This document shows, one piece after another, positions 20,190 through 30,774 of a stretch of 64,000 nt of DNA (position 1 is the first letter of the stretch; every line of letters begins with the position of its first letter). The notes below the pieces were generated by a model. That model searched no databases. It saw only the letters and a list, made by a program, of their open reading frames with translations, and was not told the DNA's origin. The translations under genes and the position numbers were made by a program. Origin of the DNA: Mytilus trossulus (Eukaryota > Mollusca > Bivalvia > Mytilida > Mytilidae); assembly GCF_036588685.1 (NCBI RefSeq), contig NC_086377.1, positions 72,732,283 to 72,796,282 of the forward strand, in the 5' to 3' direction.

Positions 20190-23100
20190 CTAAAAAAAAA
20201 GGTGTGTTTCGATAGTTTAGTGAATAAGCATCCGACAGCTAAATTCAATTAATGAATAAAAAAAGAGTATATTATTCTCATGGATACCAAGTCAGTTTCG
20301 GCATTGGGTAAACATTATTCGCTACTGGAATAGGCTATTATCGTTTGAAGACGACCGATTAACGAAAGTGGTGTTCAATATGGATTATGATCGTTGCACA
20401 AACAATTGGTGTAGTGACACTAAAGATATTTTCACGGAACTTAATATGTTACATTATTATGAAAGTAGAACAATGGTGGATTTAAAATATTTTGAACAAA
20501 TTGTACGAACTCATTACAGTGATATATGGAGAGAGTCCTTGATAAATAAGCCAAAGCTACGATCTTACTTAAACTTTAAAACAAACTTCGAACTAGAGCA
20601 CTATGTAAAACTAAATCTTACGAAACACGAGCGATCTGTGCTAGCCCAGTTTAGATGCGGGATATTACCGATCAGAATTGAGACTGGTAGATATATTGGG
20701 GAACCAGTAGAAAACAGACTATGTCGTTTTTGTAACTCTCAAAATGTTGAAAGTGAGCTACATTTTCTTATAAACTGCACATTTTATAATGATATCAGAC
20801 AAACTGTTTTTAGCGAGATATTAATGGTGCCAGACTATACGCAACTAGATGACCAGGGAAAATTAACATTTCTAATGGTGAACCATCCAAGGAAAATAGC
20901 TAAATACTTAGCAGCGTCACTTTTCCGTAGAAAACAAACAGTTTACTCTAGTTAACATTCTTAAACTTTTTTACAAACTTTAGATGAATTTATCATTATA
21001 TGAACTTTTAAAATCGTTAATTCTTAATCTATAATTATCTGTATTTAAATTTAAATTGGCAATTGACACGTGATATTAGAACATTTATATTGAACTAAAA
21101 GTAAAAGGTGACTTATTGGTCCATTGGGCCGGGTGTATTATATATGTAACTATATTTTGTACAAATTTATATATTTATGCTGACTTACACATGTCACTAT
21201 AATAAACAATTTACTTACTTATTTACTTACTTATTATCATGAGAAAACATTATAAGGACAAAAATAACAACAAGACACATAGGGGGCAATATATGAATTT
21301 CAACATCACACTATACGATATATAATCATGCAGACTACAAATTGATACTGTCAGATAGTGATAGATACGAATGAGATATTGTCAGTATTGAAAAAAGATC
21401 GCTAGCCATATATTATTCTCTATTTATCCAGGTCTAGCCATGCTCTGAAACTTTTCGAGTCAAACAGATCTGTCTGTTCTCATGATAAAATTTGTGGTTA
21501 ACGAAAAGGTTATTTTATGATGCATGGATGAACCTTTCGGATGAAAAACCTATTCAAATCGTCCTAAGCTATAACAGTAAAAAACCAAAATATTATAGAT
21601 CAACTATTTTTCTAGATTTATATTGGCATTATTTTTTTTCTTGCGAATGTCACGAAATTAAATCACAGGCGAAAATTAAAAATATGTCATGCATATTACA
21701 TTATCTTAATAACGTAAAGCTTCCAGAGCATCTGAGATCACCCCTAATTCTGGTAAGGTTCGTGTTGCTTATTCTTTAGTTTTCTATGTTTTGTCATATG
21801 TACTATTGTTTGTCTGTTTGCCTTTTCCAATTTTAGCCATGATTTTGTCGGTTTATTTTCGATTTATGAGTTTGATTGTCCCTTATTTCTATATAATATG
21901 ACATACATTGACTCAGGACATTTGCATGAAAGTTTTGTATAGTAAACTAGTTTTTTGAGATCATCCACATTTCGTATATGTAATGCCAATAAGATAAAAT
22001 AGTGATAGAGAATATATCTCGTAAAGATCTGCAGGTATTGGTAAAATTTCTAACAATAAAGTTTTGTTGGATCTCTTAAAGATCTGCAGGTATTGGTAAA
22101 ATCAGTATCAATACAGTTTTGTTGGATCTCGCTAAAGATTTGCCATACAATGTGATAATTATAAAATTATGAATCTGCAATAACATATACAAAGTTGGTT
22201 CTTATCAAAATATGAATAACTTGGAGGTATATATGATTCCTGCCCAACCATACTATCATTAAGACAGGGGATTTCGTTACTCTTCAAATAGCCCTTACTT
22301 ATTATCAGTTGCTTAATAAGTAGTTCCAAATGTCATTTTTATTTAATTGTTTATAAATTATAATTATTCATATGTCTTTAACCAATTCATTGCTACATAT
22401 AGATGTGTATGCATGCGTTTGTACAATACAAGCTGAGGTTTTTTTCCTGGCTAAATGATCATGAACATTACATTCTGGCTTAGTTCTGGTTATCAATTAG
22501 AAGAGAAAGAGGGACGAAAGATACCAGAGGGACAGTCAAATTCATAAATCGAAAACAAACTGACAACGCCCTGGCTAAAAATGAAAAAGACAAACAGACA
22601 AACAACAGTAAACATAACACAACATAGAAAACTAAAGAATAAATAACACGTTAACCGAAGTAATGAGTACCTGTCCCAAGTTCTAGATCAATTGCTGTCA
22701 TTGGTTGCTCTCTGTACCTATGTTTTTTGTCTGGTTATAAATCAGGCCGCGTTGAATTTTTTTTTCAAATCTGAGCAAATGGTCGCGGTCATATTTACAT
22801 ATTTTTAAAAATTGACCTTTTTATTGAAAAGACACAATAGCACTAATGATGTGATAGAACAATTACTCATTAAACTTATGTCAATATGAGAGAACAAATC
22901 GAGAGTTTTCTTCCCATTTGAACAGTTTTCATTCTATACAAGTGTGCGAAACGGAAACAATTAAAACATAACACAGATATTAAAAGATTGAGAAACCAAA
23001 ACCCAATCATAATGAGGAAGTTGAACTCATATCCTACAGAAGGGTAAGCAGTCTCTATTCACAATAAATTATTTAACTGTTTATTTAACGCATCATGTAA

Positions 23101-26100
23101 ATGTAGCGGAATTTGATGATACTGTTATTAAAGTGAGAGGGTTAGCGCTATAGAACCAGGTTTAATCCACCATTTTCTACATTTGAAAATGCCTGTACCA
23201 AGTCAGGAATATGACAGTTCTTGTCCATTCGTTTTTGATGCGTTTTGTTATTTGATTTTGCCATGTGATTATTGACTTTCCAAATTGATTTTCCTCTGAG
23301 TTCAGTATTTTTGTGATTTTACTTTTTATTTTGTCAAAAAAATAATACGTACGGCATAATCCACATGATTTTTTGCAGTTTTGTCTCAAATCATGTTCTT
23401 TGCACACAAGACGTACAGTGTTTGGATCTTTACATATTGGGATATCATCATCTAGACAAGCTGTGTTAGTTGTACTAAGAATACCGCCTGGAAAAATACT
23501 ATATCTAATAAAATCGATCGACTGACTTTTGAACAGCAAAATTATAATAAAAAAAAATATGTCAACAACTCTATTTCCCCTATCATTTAATTGCAAAATT
23601 GTACCTTTTACATACCTGTTTAAAAGTAAAATTGTGAGCTTAAATGGTCCGTGGCCCACTATTTTTTTTGACCAATTTGATTCATTTTCTTTAAAGAATG
23701 AAATAACCAAAAATACGGCCCTTCTGATAGAAACGTCGAATACAACCGAGCCACATTAAACGGCAAATCATAGTAATCTTAACGCGTACCAATTCAAATG
23801 CTAGCCTTCCACGAAAGTTCTTTATTAAATGCGAAATCGAAATATCAAACTTTTAGCTGTTTTCTTGAAATGCATATTTGCTTTTGGACATTGGTATATA
23901 AACTATATATATTGAAATAAGTCCAGTCAACAATTTTATGTTGATTTCTATAAGTATTGGTATGTAAGGCTTCTTCACACCCATTATAAGCAAATTAAAG
24001 TTCTTTGTATTTAAAAGTATTTCATTAACTGATCGGGTAACTGTATACTCAAACTTTGAATAATTTTGTTAACTCTTTAAGCGTTTTGTGTTGAACTAGT
24101 AATATGTATTTCCCATCTTTTAAAATGTTAAATAAAACTTACCACAAATCCCGCCAGGACATAACAGATCCTCTACAAATAAATACACAAATAAATATAA
24201 TGCAATTTAAACACATTCACAAAGTGCATTTTATTCTTGTAAATAGTAAATGCGTGTTTGAAATATCAACTAAGTTCCTTTATTTCAACATTATTCAATT
24301 GTTTGTATTTTAAAACCCATTGATTTCCACTCACACTCGGAGGAAAATTCAAAAAGGAAAGTCCAAAATCAAAAGGCAAAATCAAAAGTCCAAACACATC
24401 AACCGAATGAATAACAACTGTCATATTCCTGACTTGGTACATGCATTTTCTAATGTAGAAAATGGTGGATTGAACCTGGTTTTATAGCTAGCTAAACCTC
24501 TCACTTGTATGACAGTCGCATCATATTCCATTACATTGTCAACGATGCGTGAACAAAACAAACATACTCAAAGAGTAAGACTGTCAAAAATAGGGGTACA
24601 GCAGTCAACATGCGTGTTTGAAATATCAAGAAAGTTCCATTATTTCAACATTATTCAATTATTTGTTGATTTCCACTGACAGGTTATCTAAGGCAAACTA
24701 GTAATACTCGCATGTTGGTATTTTAAAGGGTACATATTTCCCGTAATAGAATTTTCTTATACTTTGCCAAAATGACAATTGACCTATGTTCTATCAAAAA
24801 TAATTTTCCAAAATGTTTGCACGGTCAACGCTTTTATACCCCTATGAAGTTACAAATAGAAGTATCAGTACTTATAATTACATTTTTTAGCCAGGATCAT
24901 GAAAACACGATTTTAATTAGATTTTTATTTAATTTACATGTGCACTTTATTGTTGGACCTCGTGTCATCATGAATGATAAATTTTATTATGTAATGAAAA
25001 AGTAAAATCACAAAAATACTGAAATCAGAGGAAAATCAATTAGGAAAGTCCATAACCACATGGCAAAATCAAATAACAAAACGCATCAAAAACGAATGGA
25101 CAAGAACTGTCACATTCCTGACTTGGTACAGGCATTTTCAAATGTAGAAAGTGGTGAATTAAACCTGGTTCTATAGCGCTAACCCTCTCACTTTAATAAC
25201 AGTCTCATCAAATTCAGTTATATATACATGATGCGTTAAATAAACAGTCACAATAAATAAAATAGTCAAAATATGGGTACATCAGTCATCATCGTATAAC
25301 AATTTTAAAAGGGGACAATTTAACCGAACACAACGTTGATTAAGGAATAACGCGTGATATCAGTGTAGCCAATCAAACTAACGTATTATAATGTAGCATT
25401 TATATAACATGTAAAATACAAATAACACGTAAAATGTAAAATATTTACTGTTACAATTATCTGTATCGCAGCACTTTGTTATTGAGGAAGGTGAACTCAC
25501 TAAAATACGACGTCCAACACCGTGGGCAATATTGAAGTACTGACAAGTCTAAAATATAACAAATATCCAAGTTACTGACGAGTCTGGAAAATAACAAATA
25601 GTCAGTTATTGACAAGTCTGAATTATAACAAATATAGTCAGTTACTGACAAGTCTGAATTATAACCAAATAGTCAGTTACTGACAAGTCTGAATTATAAC
25701 AAATAGTCAGTTACTGACAACTCTGAATTATAAAAAATATTCAGTTACTGACAAGTCTAAAATATAAAAAATATTCAGTTACTAACAAGATTGAAAAATA
25801 GCAAATAGTCAGTTACTAACAAGTCTGAATTATAACAATTATAGTCAGTTACTGACAAATCTGAATTATAATAAATAGTCAGTTACTGACAACATTGGAA
25901 AAAAAAGCAAATAGTCAGTTACTGACAAGTCTGAATTATAAAAAAAAATAGTCAGTTACTGACAAGTCTGAGTTATAAAAAATATTCAGTTACTGACAAG
26001 TCTGAATTATAACAATTATAGTCAGTTACTGACAAGTCTGAATTATAACAATTATAGTCAGTTACTGACAAGATTGAAAAATAGCAAATAGTCAGTTACT

Positions 26101-29100
26101 AACAAGTCTTAATTATAACAATTATAGTCAGTTACTGACAAGTCTGAATTATAATAAATAGTCAGATACTGACAAGATTGAAAAATAACAAATAGTCAGT
26201 TACTGACAAGTCTGAATTATAAAAAAATAGTCAGTTACTGGCAAGTCTGAATTATAAAAAATATTCAGTTACTGACAAGTCTGAATTATAACAAATAGTC
26301 AATTACTGACAAGTCTGAATTATAACAAATAGTCAATTACTGACAAGTCTGAAAAATAACAAATATTCAGTTATTGACCAGTCTGAAAATTACAGAAGTA
26401 TCCAGGTACTGTTAAGTCTGAAAATATAACAACAATATCCAGCGGTTGACCATATTGAATTATAACAGAAATAGCTAGTAGAAACTGACCAGTTTGAAAA
26501 ACAAGAATTTCAAAAAAATAAACATTTTTTTTTTAAGATTATCAATATTTGAAAAACAAAACTTAAATTATTAGAAACAAATATTTATTATTTTATATCC
26601 ATGATGTCTACATTCCAAAGAAATTTACGATGGCATTTTGTATAGCAATTTTTGTTTAAGCGCATATCTAAATAAGATATATTAATCATAATACATCATC
26701 TCTTTATTGGTTCAATATATAATCTGTATATAGATATTATTTCTATGTCGTGTTTTTAAACTGCGTTTTTAAATGCTTGATTTTTGTATAGTTTTGGGAG
26801 GGAAGGAATTGTTGTTTTAATTTTCATTTTCATGCTCCTCTTTTTTTATTCTTTCTTTTCTTTCATTTTTGTTTCTTAAAATTGTGGATTCTCGTTTTAA
26901 TTAATGTTTTGTTTTGGTTTTTTTCTTGTTTTTATCCATTCTCATATACTGAGCACAGAGTTGGAAACAAGAAAAATGCACGAAAAGCCACAACTTGCTA
27001 TACGAACATATAAACAATTGCTACAAGTAAAATTATAATTACATACAAATAAATTAAAGTGTGACTCATACAGGTAACTATTTCTGCTTTATAAAAATGT
27101 AAAATAAATGTCAATCTTACCGTCTTTGAAAAACAACCTAGATTGAAGAAGAGGTCTCCATTTAACTTAGGATTCTGTGAAACCATACATATCTGTGAAC
27201 ATAATTGAAATTGTAAATAAAGGCAACAGTAGTATACCGCTGTTCAGAACTCATAAATCCATGGACAAAAAACAAAATCGGGTTAACAAACCAAAACCGA
27301 GCGAAACGCATTAAATATAAGAGAACAACGACACAACACCGAAACGGACCAAGCATCAGACAAAACATCACGAGAATAACAAATATAACATGAAAACCAA
27401 ATACATGAATTTGGGATTTCATTCGCCATTATCTTATGTTTATAAATGACACTTAAATGAGGGGTCTCACACTTGAAATCTTTAAGACATTCATGGGTTT
27501 TTACCAAAGATCTTCTTTCTATAATTGACAGATTCTTATTCAATGTACAACACATTTGTTTTCGACTATCTAAAAGTGTAAACTGATACTGTGTATGACG
27601 AAAAGATGTACCACAACTCTTATGAAACACCATGAGGTCAGCAGAAGACAAGTGTCCATGTAGATTCATTTTCGTTGGCACCAATTTTCATGGATTGAGA
27701 AAAACTCGCATTTTTGAAGTAATTTGATTATGTGGTATTACAAAGTCTACATCTTATTCGCAATTCGTTGAACATTTAAATTTACACGAAATCCACAAAA
27801 TGGTATCAAACGAATAATAATGAATCCAAAGTAAGATACTATATTCTCTTCAGCGTTTCTAGCATTGATGTGCATACATTTAACAAAGTATGATATCAAC
27901 ACAGCAGGATGAACAACTTTAAAGGAAATAGATATAGGAAGATGTGGTGTGAGTGCCAATGAGACAACTCTCCATCAAAATAACAATTTAAAAAGTAAAC
28001 CATTATAGGTTAATGTACGGCCTTCAACACAGAGCCTTGACTCACACCGAACAACAAGCTATAAAGGGCCCCAAAATTACTAGTGTAAAACCATTCAAAC
28101 GGGAAAACCAACGGTCTAATATATATAAACAAAACGAGAAACGAGAAACACGTATTTATTACATAAACAAACGACAACTACTGTACATCAGATTCCTGAC
28201 TTAGGACAGGTGTAAACATTTGCAGCGGGATTAAACGTTTTAATGTATCCAAACCTTCTCCCTTTTTTCTGAAACAATAGCATAAAGTAAGCTTTATCGG
28301 TTGACCAAACAATGTCAAAGTAATTTCCAACTTCAAAATCGGCTATACCCACACATTTGATTTAACAGTCATCTCATGCAACATTCTTAAAAATTCTTTG
28401 ACGGTTACTCAGCTAACATGTTAATACAAAATGCTTCCCACTACACCAAATCAAATAAAACAGGAAATTTTACTGGCTTAGTACTGTGGATTCATTTCTT
28501 TTCGTGGGTACCAATTTTCGTGGATTGAAGAAATCTTACATGTTCGTGGACATTTGATTTCGTGGTCTTGCCGAAATCTACATACAAGCCTTTTGAAAAT
28601 TTGTCATTCGTTAAACATTTAATTTCGTGGTTCAACTGTTCCCACGAAATCCACAAAAATTGGTATCCAACGAATAATAATGAATCCACAGTAATACCTT
28701 TATGTGACGCAAAAGTCATTCGATTATAACTTGTGTGTAGCAAACACAGAGTGTGATGCAATTAGTGACATTTATATCTATGATCCGGTTTATATATCAA
28801 GTAAAATACTGTTAAAAAAGTTTCAGCAGTTGTTATCAGAAAAAAAAGGAAAGATTTAAGACTTACCTCACCTGCCTGACAGTTTGCTGTTTGATAGCAA
28901 TGTGCAGGTTGGTCAACAGAATCACATTTATAACAGGTCACAGCTGTATAAAATCAAAACAAGGATAAAAAAATAAATATGTACAGATACAGAACAGTTA
29001 TCTATTTATATGTTTTTCACTGAACTAGTGCACACTCTTTTTAGAGGTAAGATGAGGACCACCTCCGGGTGTGGGACATTCTCGCTATGTTTAAGACCCA

Positions 29101-29378
29101 TTTGTGGCTTTCGGCTGTTGTCTGTCGTTTTGTCGGGTTGGTGTCTCATTGACATTTTCCCTTTTTCCATTCTCAATTTTATCTGAATACAAATAAAAAC
29201 ATCCTAAATACCAGATTAAATGTGTATACTCCGTTTCGACTACAAAAGTCTCATCAGTGACGTTGGAATCGTAAAGGTTAAAAGGTCAAATAAAATACAA
29301 ATTTGAAGAACGAACATATATGTACATACCAAAAGACAGACGGACACAAGTTAATCCGTACAATAGAAATAACAGCAT
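20058..29378 (-). CDS. Secreted Ly6/uPAR-like plus ShK-domain protein gene, six exons found
   Basis: Assembled by reading splice signals on the minus strand; none of the real exons is a long ORF. Exons in transcript order: 29378-29330 (signal peptide), 28943-28867 and 27192-27121 (Ly6/uPAR-type module: TCYKC, then single Cys, six of the usual ten), 24172-24143 (30-nt microexon), 23487-23353 and 20189-20058 (one six-Cys ShK module each). All use GT-AG. Phases agree between exons 1-2, 2-3, microexon to first ShK exon, and first to second ShK exon. Exon 3 ends in phase 0 whereas the microexon starts in phase 1, so an exon of 3n+1 nt, expected to carry the final LU cysteines, is missing between 27121 and 24172. 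The 3' end was not found. The predicted product is extracellular. ShK modules occur in toxins but also in ordinary secreted enzymes and matrix proteins; no toxin role is implied. Confidence 0.65.
20260..20955 (+). pseudogene. LINE ORF2 C-terminal fragment 1
   Basis: Frame open from after the stop at 20257-20259. Ordered features of a jockey/CR1-like ORF2 end: RYWNRLLSFEDD, LAQFRCGILPIRIETGRY, then a CCHC-type zinc motif C-x2-C-x10-H-x4-C (CRFCNSQNVESELHFLINC). RT and endonuclease parts are absent, so this is a 5'-truncated insertion. It lies 70 bp downstream (plus sense) of the second ShK exon, within the presumed 5' flanking intron of that exon. Related in kind to 30775-31690. Confidence 0.7.
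20956..21719. other. AT-rich sequence, LINE 3' tail and unassigned DNA
   Basis: AATAAA at about 21201-21206 and short TTAC repeats (21210-21232) probably end the LINE insertion. The rest, including a 95-codon frame 21492-21779, shows no support. Confidence 0.4.
21720..21890 (-). repeat. Dispersed repeat family D, inverted copy
   Basis: Reverse complement of family D: starts AGAGCATCTGAGATCACCCC and ends with GATTTATGAGTTTGATTGTC. Compare 62683-62865, where target duplications define the boundaries. Confidence 0.8.
21891..22504. repeat. Unassigned DNA with a ~57-bp tandem duplication
   Basis: AAAGATCTGCAGGTATTGGT and its context to GTTTTGTTGGATCTC occurs at about 22022-22074 and 22076-22131, with a degenerate third start after it. 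Nothing else recognised. Confidence 0.55.
22505..22680 (+). repeat. Dispersed repeat family D, plus copy
   Basis: AGAGGGACGAAAGATACCAG ... CTGACAACGCC ... AACATAGAAAACTAAAGAAT. Its 3' end differs from the 62683 copy, ending in CCTGTCCCAAG, a degenerate inverted form of the core shared by families A, B and E. Confidence 0.75.
23060..23335 (-). repeat. Dispersed repeat family A, inverted copy
   Basis: Reverse complement matches 25005-25265 closely; core CCTGACTTGGTACAGG on the minus strand at 23191-23208. It abuts the ShK exon at 23353, so that intron begins almost directly in the repeat. Confidence 0.85.
23353..23487 (-). CDS. Exon: first ShK module
   Basis: 135 nt, acceptor TATTTTTCCAG, donor GTACGT, phase 1-1. 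Six cysteines in ShK order: ACLDD, PICKD, RLVCKE, RQNCKK, SCGLC. The surrounding 177-codon frame (23177-23710) is this exon read through into both introns, the downstream one being a family A repeat. Confidence 0.75.
24143..24172 (-). CDS. Microexon linking LU and ShK parts (tentative)
   Basis: 30 nt between acceptor TATTTGTAG and donor GTG/GTAAGT, phase 1 to phase 1, encoding about DLLCPGGIC. It joins in frame to the first ShK exon. Its size and the unresolved upstream phase make it the least certain exon. Confidence 0.4.
24336..24612 (+). repeat. Dispersed repeat family A, copy 2
   Basis: Near-identical to 11345-11640 for most of its length, including ATGTAGAAAATGGTGGATTG and CAAAGAGTAA. 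The short segment GCGTGTTTGAAATATCAA also appears before it (24250) and after it (24610), suggesting duplicated flanking sequence. Confidence 0.85.
25005..25300 (+). repeat. Dispersed repeat family A, copy 3 (diverged subtype)
   Basis: Same order of blocks as copy 2 but closer to the inverted copy at 23060-23335; core at 25116-25133. The two inverted copies bracket the 24143-24172 microexon. Confidence 0.8.
25530..26470. repeat. 33-37 bp satellite with palindromic core
   Basis: About 26 units of AGTCAGTTACTGACAAGTCT plus GAATTATAACAAAT, variable at the AT-rich end. Each good unit has GTCAGT-T-ACTGAC, a 6-bp-arm palindrome. It lies between exon 3 and the microexon of the LU-ShK gene, where an exon is missing. 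Confidence 0.9.
26471..27120. other. AT-rich intronic sequence
   Basis: Nothing recognised; the missing exon of the LU-ShK gene was searched for here without success. Confidence 0.35.
27121..27192 (-). CDS. Exon 3: middle of LU module
   Basis: Acceptor TTCACAG, 72 nt (24 codons), donor ACG/GTAAGA. Encodes ICMVSQNPKLNGDLFFNLGC then FSKT: fifth and sixth cysteines of the module. Starts in the phase left by exon 2. Confidence 0.65.
27212..27425 (+). repeat. Dispersed repeat family F, copy 1
   Basis: AACAGTAGTATACCGCTGTT ... CATAAATCCATGGAC ... CCAAGCATCAGACA ... CACGAGAATAACAAATATA; collinear with 53125-53335. The minus frames here (86 and 133 codons) are by-products. Confidence 0.8.
27655..27833. 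mobile_element. Palindromic MITE, diverged copy
   Basis: GTAGATTCATTTTCGTTGG at the left and CGAATAATAATGAATCCAAA at the right form inverted ends, with internal CGAAATCCACAAAATGGTAT. Diverged relative of 28482-28693. Confidence 0.7.
27925..28290 (+). repeat. Dispersed repeat family E, most complete copy
   Basis: ATATAGGAAGATGTGGTGTG, AGTGCCAATGAGACAACTCT, GGCCTTCAACACAGAGCCTT ... TTCCTGACTTAGGACAGGTG (core at 28194-28211). Fragments occur at 45836-45875, 54790-54937 (minus) and split at 52570-52641 plus 54425-54455 (minus). Confidence 0.8.
28482..28693. mobile_element. Palindromic MITE with TA ends
   Basis: Terminal inverted repeats TACTGTGGATTCATT / AATGAATCCACAGTA, internal inverted TTTCGTGG and CCACGAAA blocks, 212 bp, no coding capacity. 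TA at both ends suits a Tc1/mariner-type TA target (inference). The 89-codon minus frame is a by-product of the palindrome. Confidence 0.8.
28867..28943 (-). CDS. Exon 2: first half of Ly6/uPAR (LU) module
   Basis: Acceptor TTTTATACAG, 77 nt, donor GAG/GTAAGT. Encodes VTCYKCDSVDQPAHCYQTAN then CQAGE. The CxxC start followed by spaced single cysteines is the pattern of LU (three-finger) domains. Confidence 0.7.
29040..29185 (-). repeat. Dispersed repeat family B, inverted copy
   Basis: Reverse complement of the family B start; parallel copy at 50690-50825. On the minus strand it lies directly downstream of hammerhead-like relic 4. Confidence 0.75.
29225..29265 (-). ncRNA. Hammerhead ribozyme-like relic 4
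   Basis: On the minus strand: CTGATGA (29257-29251) intact, stem II GACT/AGTC (29250-29247 with 29241-29238), GAAA (29237-29234) intact. Compared with the other copies (GTCT/AGAC), stem II carries a compensated base-pair swap. Stem III and stem I are weak and the cleavage triplet is unclear, so activity is doubtful, but this is the only copy with both invariant boxes intact. Confidence 0.6.
29330..29378 (-). CDS. Exon 1: signal peptide
   Basis: ATG at 29378 followed by MLLFLLYGLTCVRLSF, a 16-residue hydrophobic leader, then G and the donor GTATGT (phase 1). Joining to the exon at 28943 gives Ala-Val-Thr-Cys-Tyr, the usual short distance from a signal peptide to a TCYxC start. Confidence 0.65.
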
Positions 29379-29399
29379 GTTGATAAGACCGTTACAATA

Positions 29400-30774
29400 A
29401 GTTCATCTTATCTTGTAGTTTATGTGTGTATGTATAGTTCATTTAGTCGTACTTGTAAAATCTTATTTAATATAAACATAGAAGTATATACTACTTAAGG
29501 TAATACATAAGGATATTTAAAACATGATACACTTAATAATGGTACAATAATAATGCACAGTTGGTAAAATTAATATTAACAATATTCAATAGTAAACCAA
29601 TATCGTGTAAAATATTCAAGCTTTGAACTGCTCTGTTGTACGTACAATTATTCGAACTGAATAATCGATAAGGTAAATTGAAATTCTTAAACAATTTTTT
29701 AAGTCGTTACGAAAGCAAACTCCAAAATAATACATCAAACTATATGTTAAATATCAGGAGGACAACATTAGGAAAATCTTGTAGGTTCAAAATGAAGATA
29801 TAAAACAATAAAATCACCTGCGTAATCATATTTCGAATTTTCCCACATAAATATTATCATACTTAGTTACGACAACGCATTCCTAGTTACATTTAACTCC
29901 AAAAAAACAAAAACACTTAGACAGCTTTGCAATTTCATAAGATGTATTATCAGTAAAATCACTCCTTCTGCTCAACCATAATTTAAACATATTTAAACAC
30001 GAAAACTATTTCTTTAAACATGGTTATTTACTTGTTTTTTATTCACATATTTTATGCATCTATTTATCTAACTAGTTTCTATTCTTATATTTTTTTTAAT
30101 TTATTTATTTAACTTTTTTCTATTCTTATATTTTTTTAAATTTATTTATTTAACTTTTTTCTATTTATGTATTTATTTATATTTTGTATGAATGTTTTTA
30201 ACTTCTCTGTTACCTGTGTACATACATGGTTTTATGAGAAATAAACTTCTTCGTCTGACATTAATCTTCCCGCAGTAACTTTACAATACCCAGTCGTGTC
30301 ATTTCCGTATATATATATTGTAGAAAGTCACGTGTGATAAATACACCAGAAATACCCATTCAAGTGGATTTTGTCTTTTAGGAATGAATCCAAATCGAGT
30401 AACATTTTAATATAAATACAAAATAAATACAATTTAAAATTAAAATGAAAATAATAAGTTCAAATGTTGCTTTATTAAATGCACTTAGGGCCGTTTTATA
30501 TAGAAATAACGTTGTGTCCACTTGTGTCCGCCTCAAGCCCCCTGTACCAGTCACAAGTTCTGAATTCAGTTTTTATATAGAAATTGCACTGTGTCCAGTT
30601 GTGTCCGCCTGTTATACTGTTTGTGGCTAGCACATTCGGATTGAACCTGATACTGGCATACAAACAAACACCATTGAAGGTACATCATTTATTACGTAAC
30701 CGGAAACTCAGCATATTGTATATATAACAGTACAAAGGGAGACAAGCAGTTCACATACATTGTTTCAACATATA
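29400..30774. other. Upstream region of LU-ShK gene, no other gene seen
   Basis: AT-rich. A ~42-bp segment TTTATATAGAAAT...GTGTCCGCCT is directly repeated at about 30494 and 30571. No promoter motif could be fixed for the minus-strand gene. Confidence 0.45.

Noticed and set aside
23177-23710. 177-codon ORF as a single-exon protein
   Set aside because: Only 23353-23487 is coding (ShK exon with splice sites); the rest is intron, including an inverted family A repeat.
27283-27684. 133-codon minus ORF (and 27162-27422)
   Set aside because: Overlaps dispersed family F; no domain, and frames are not shared with the collinear copy at 53125.
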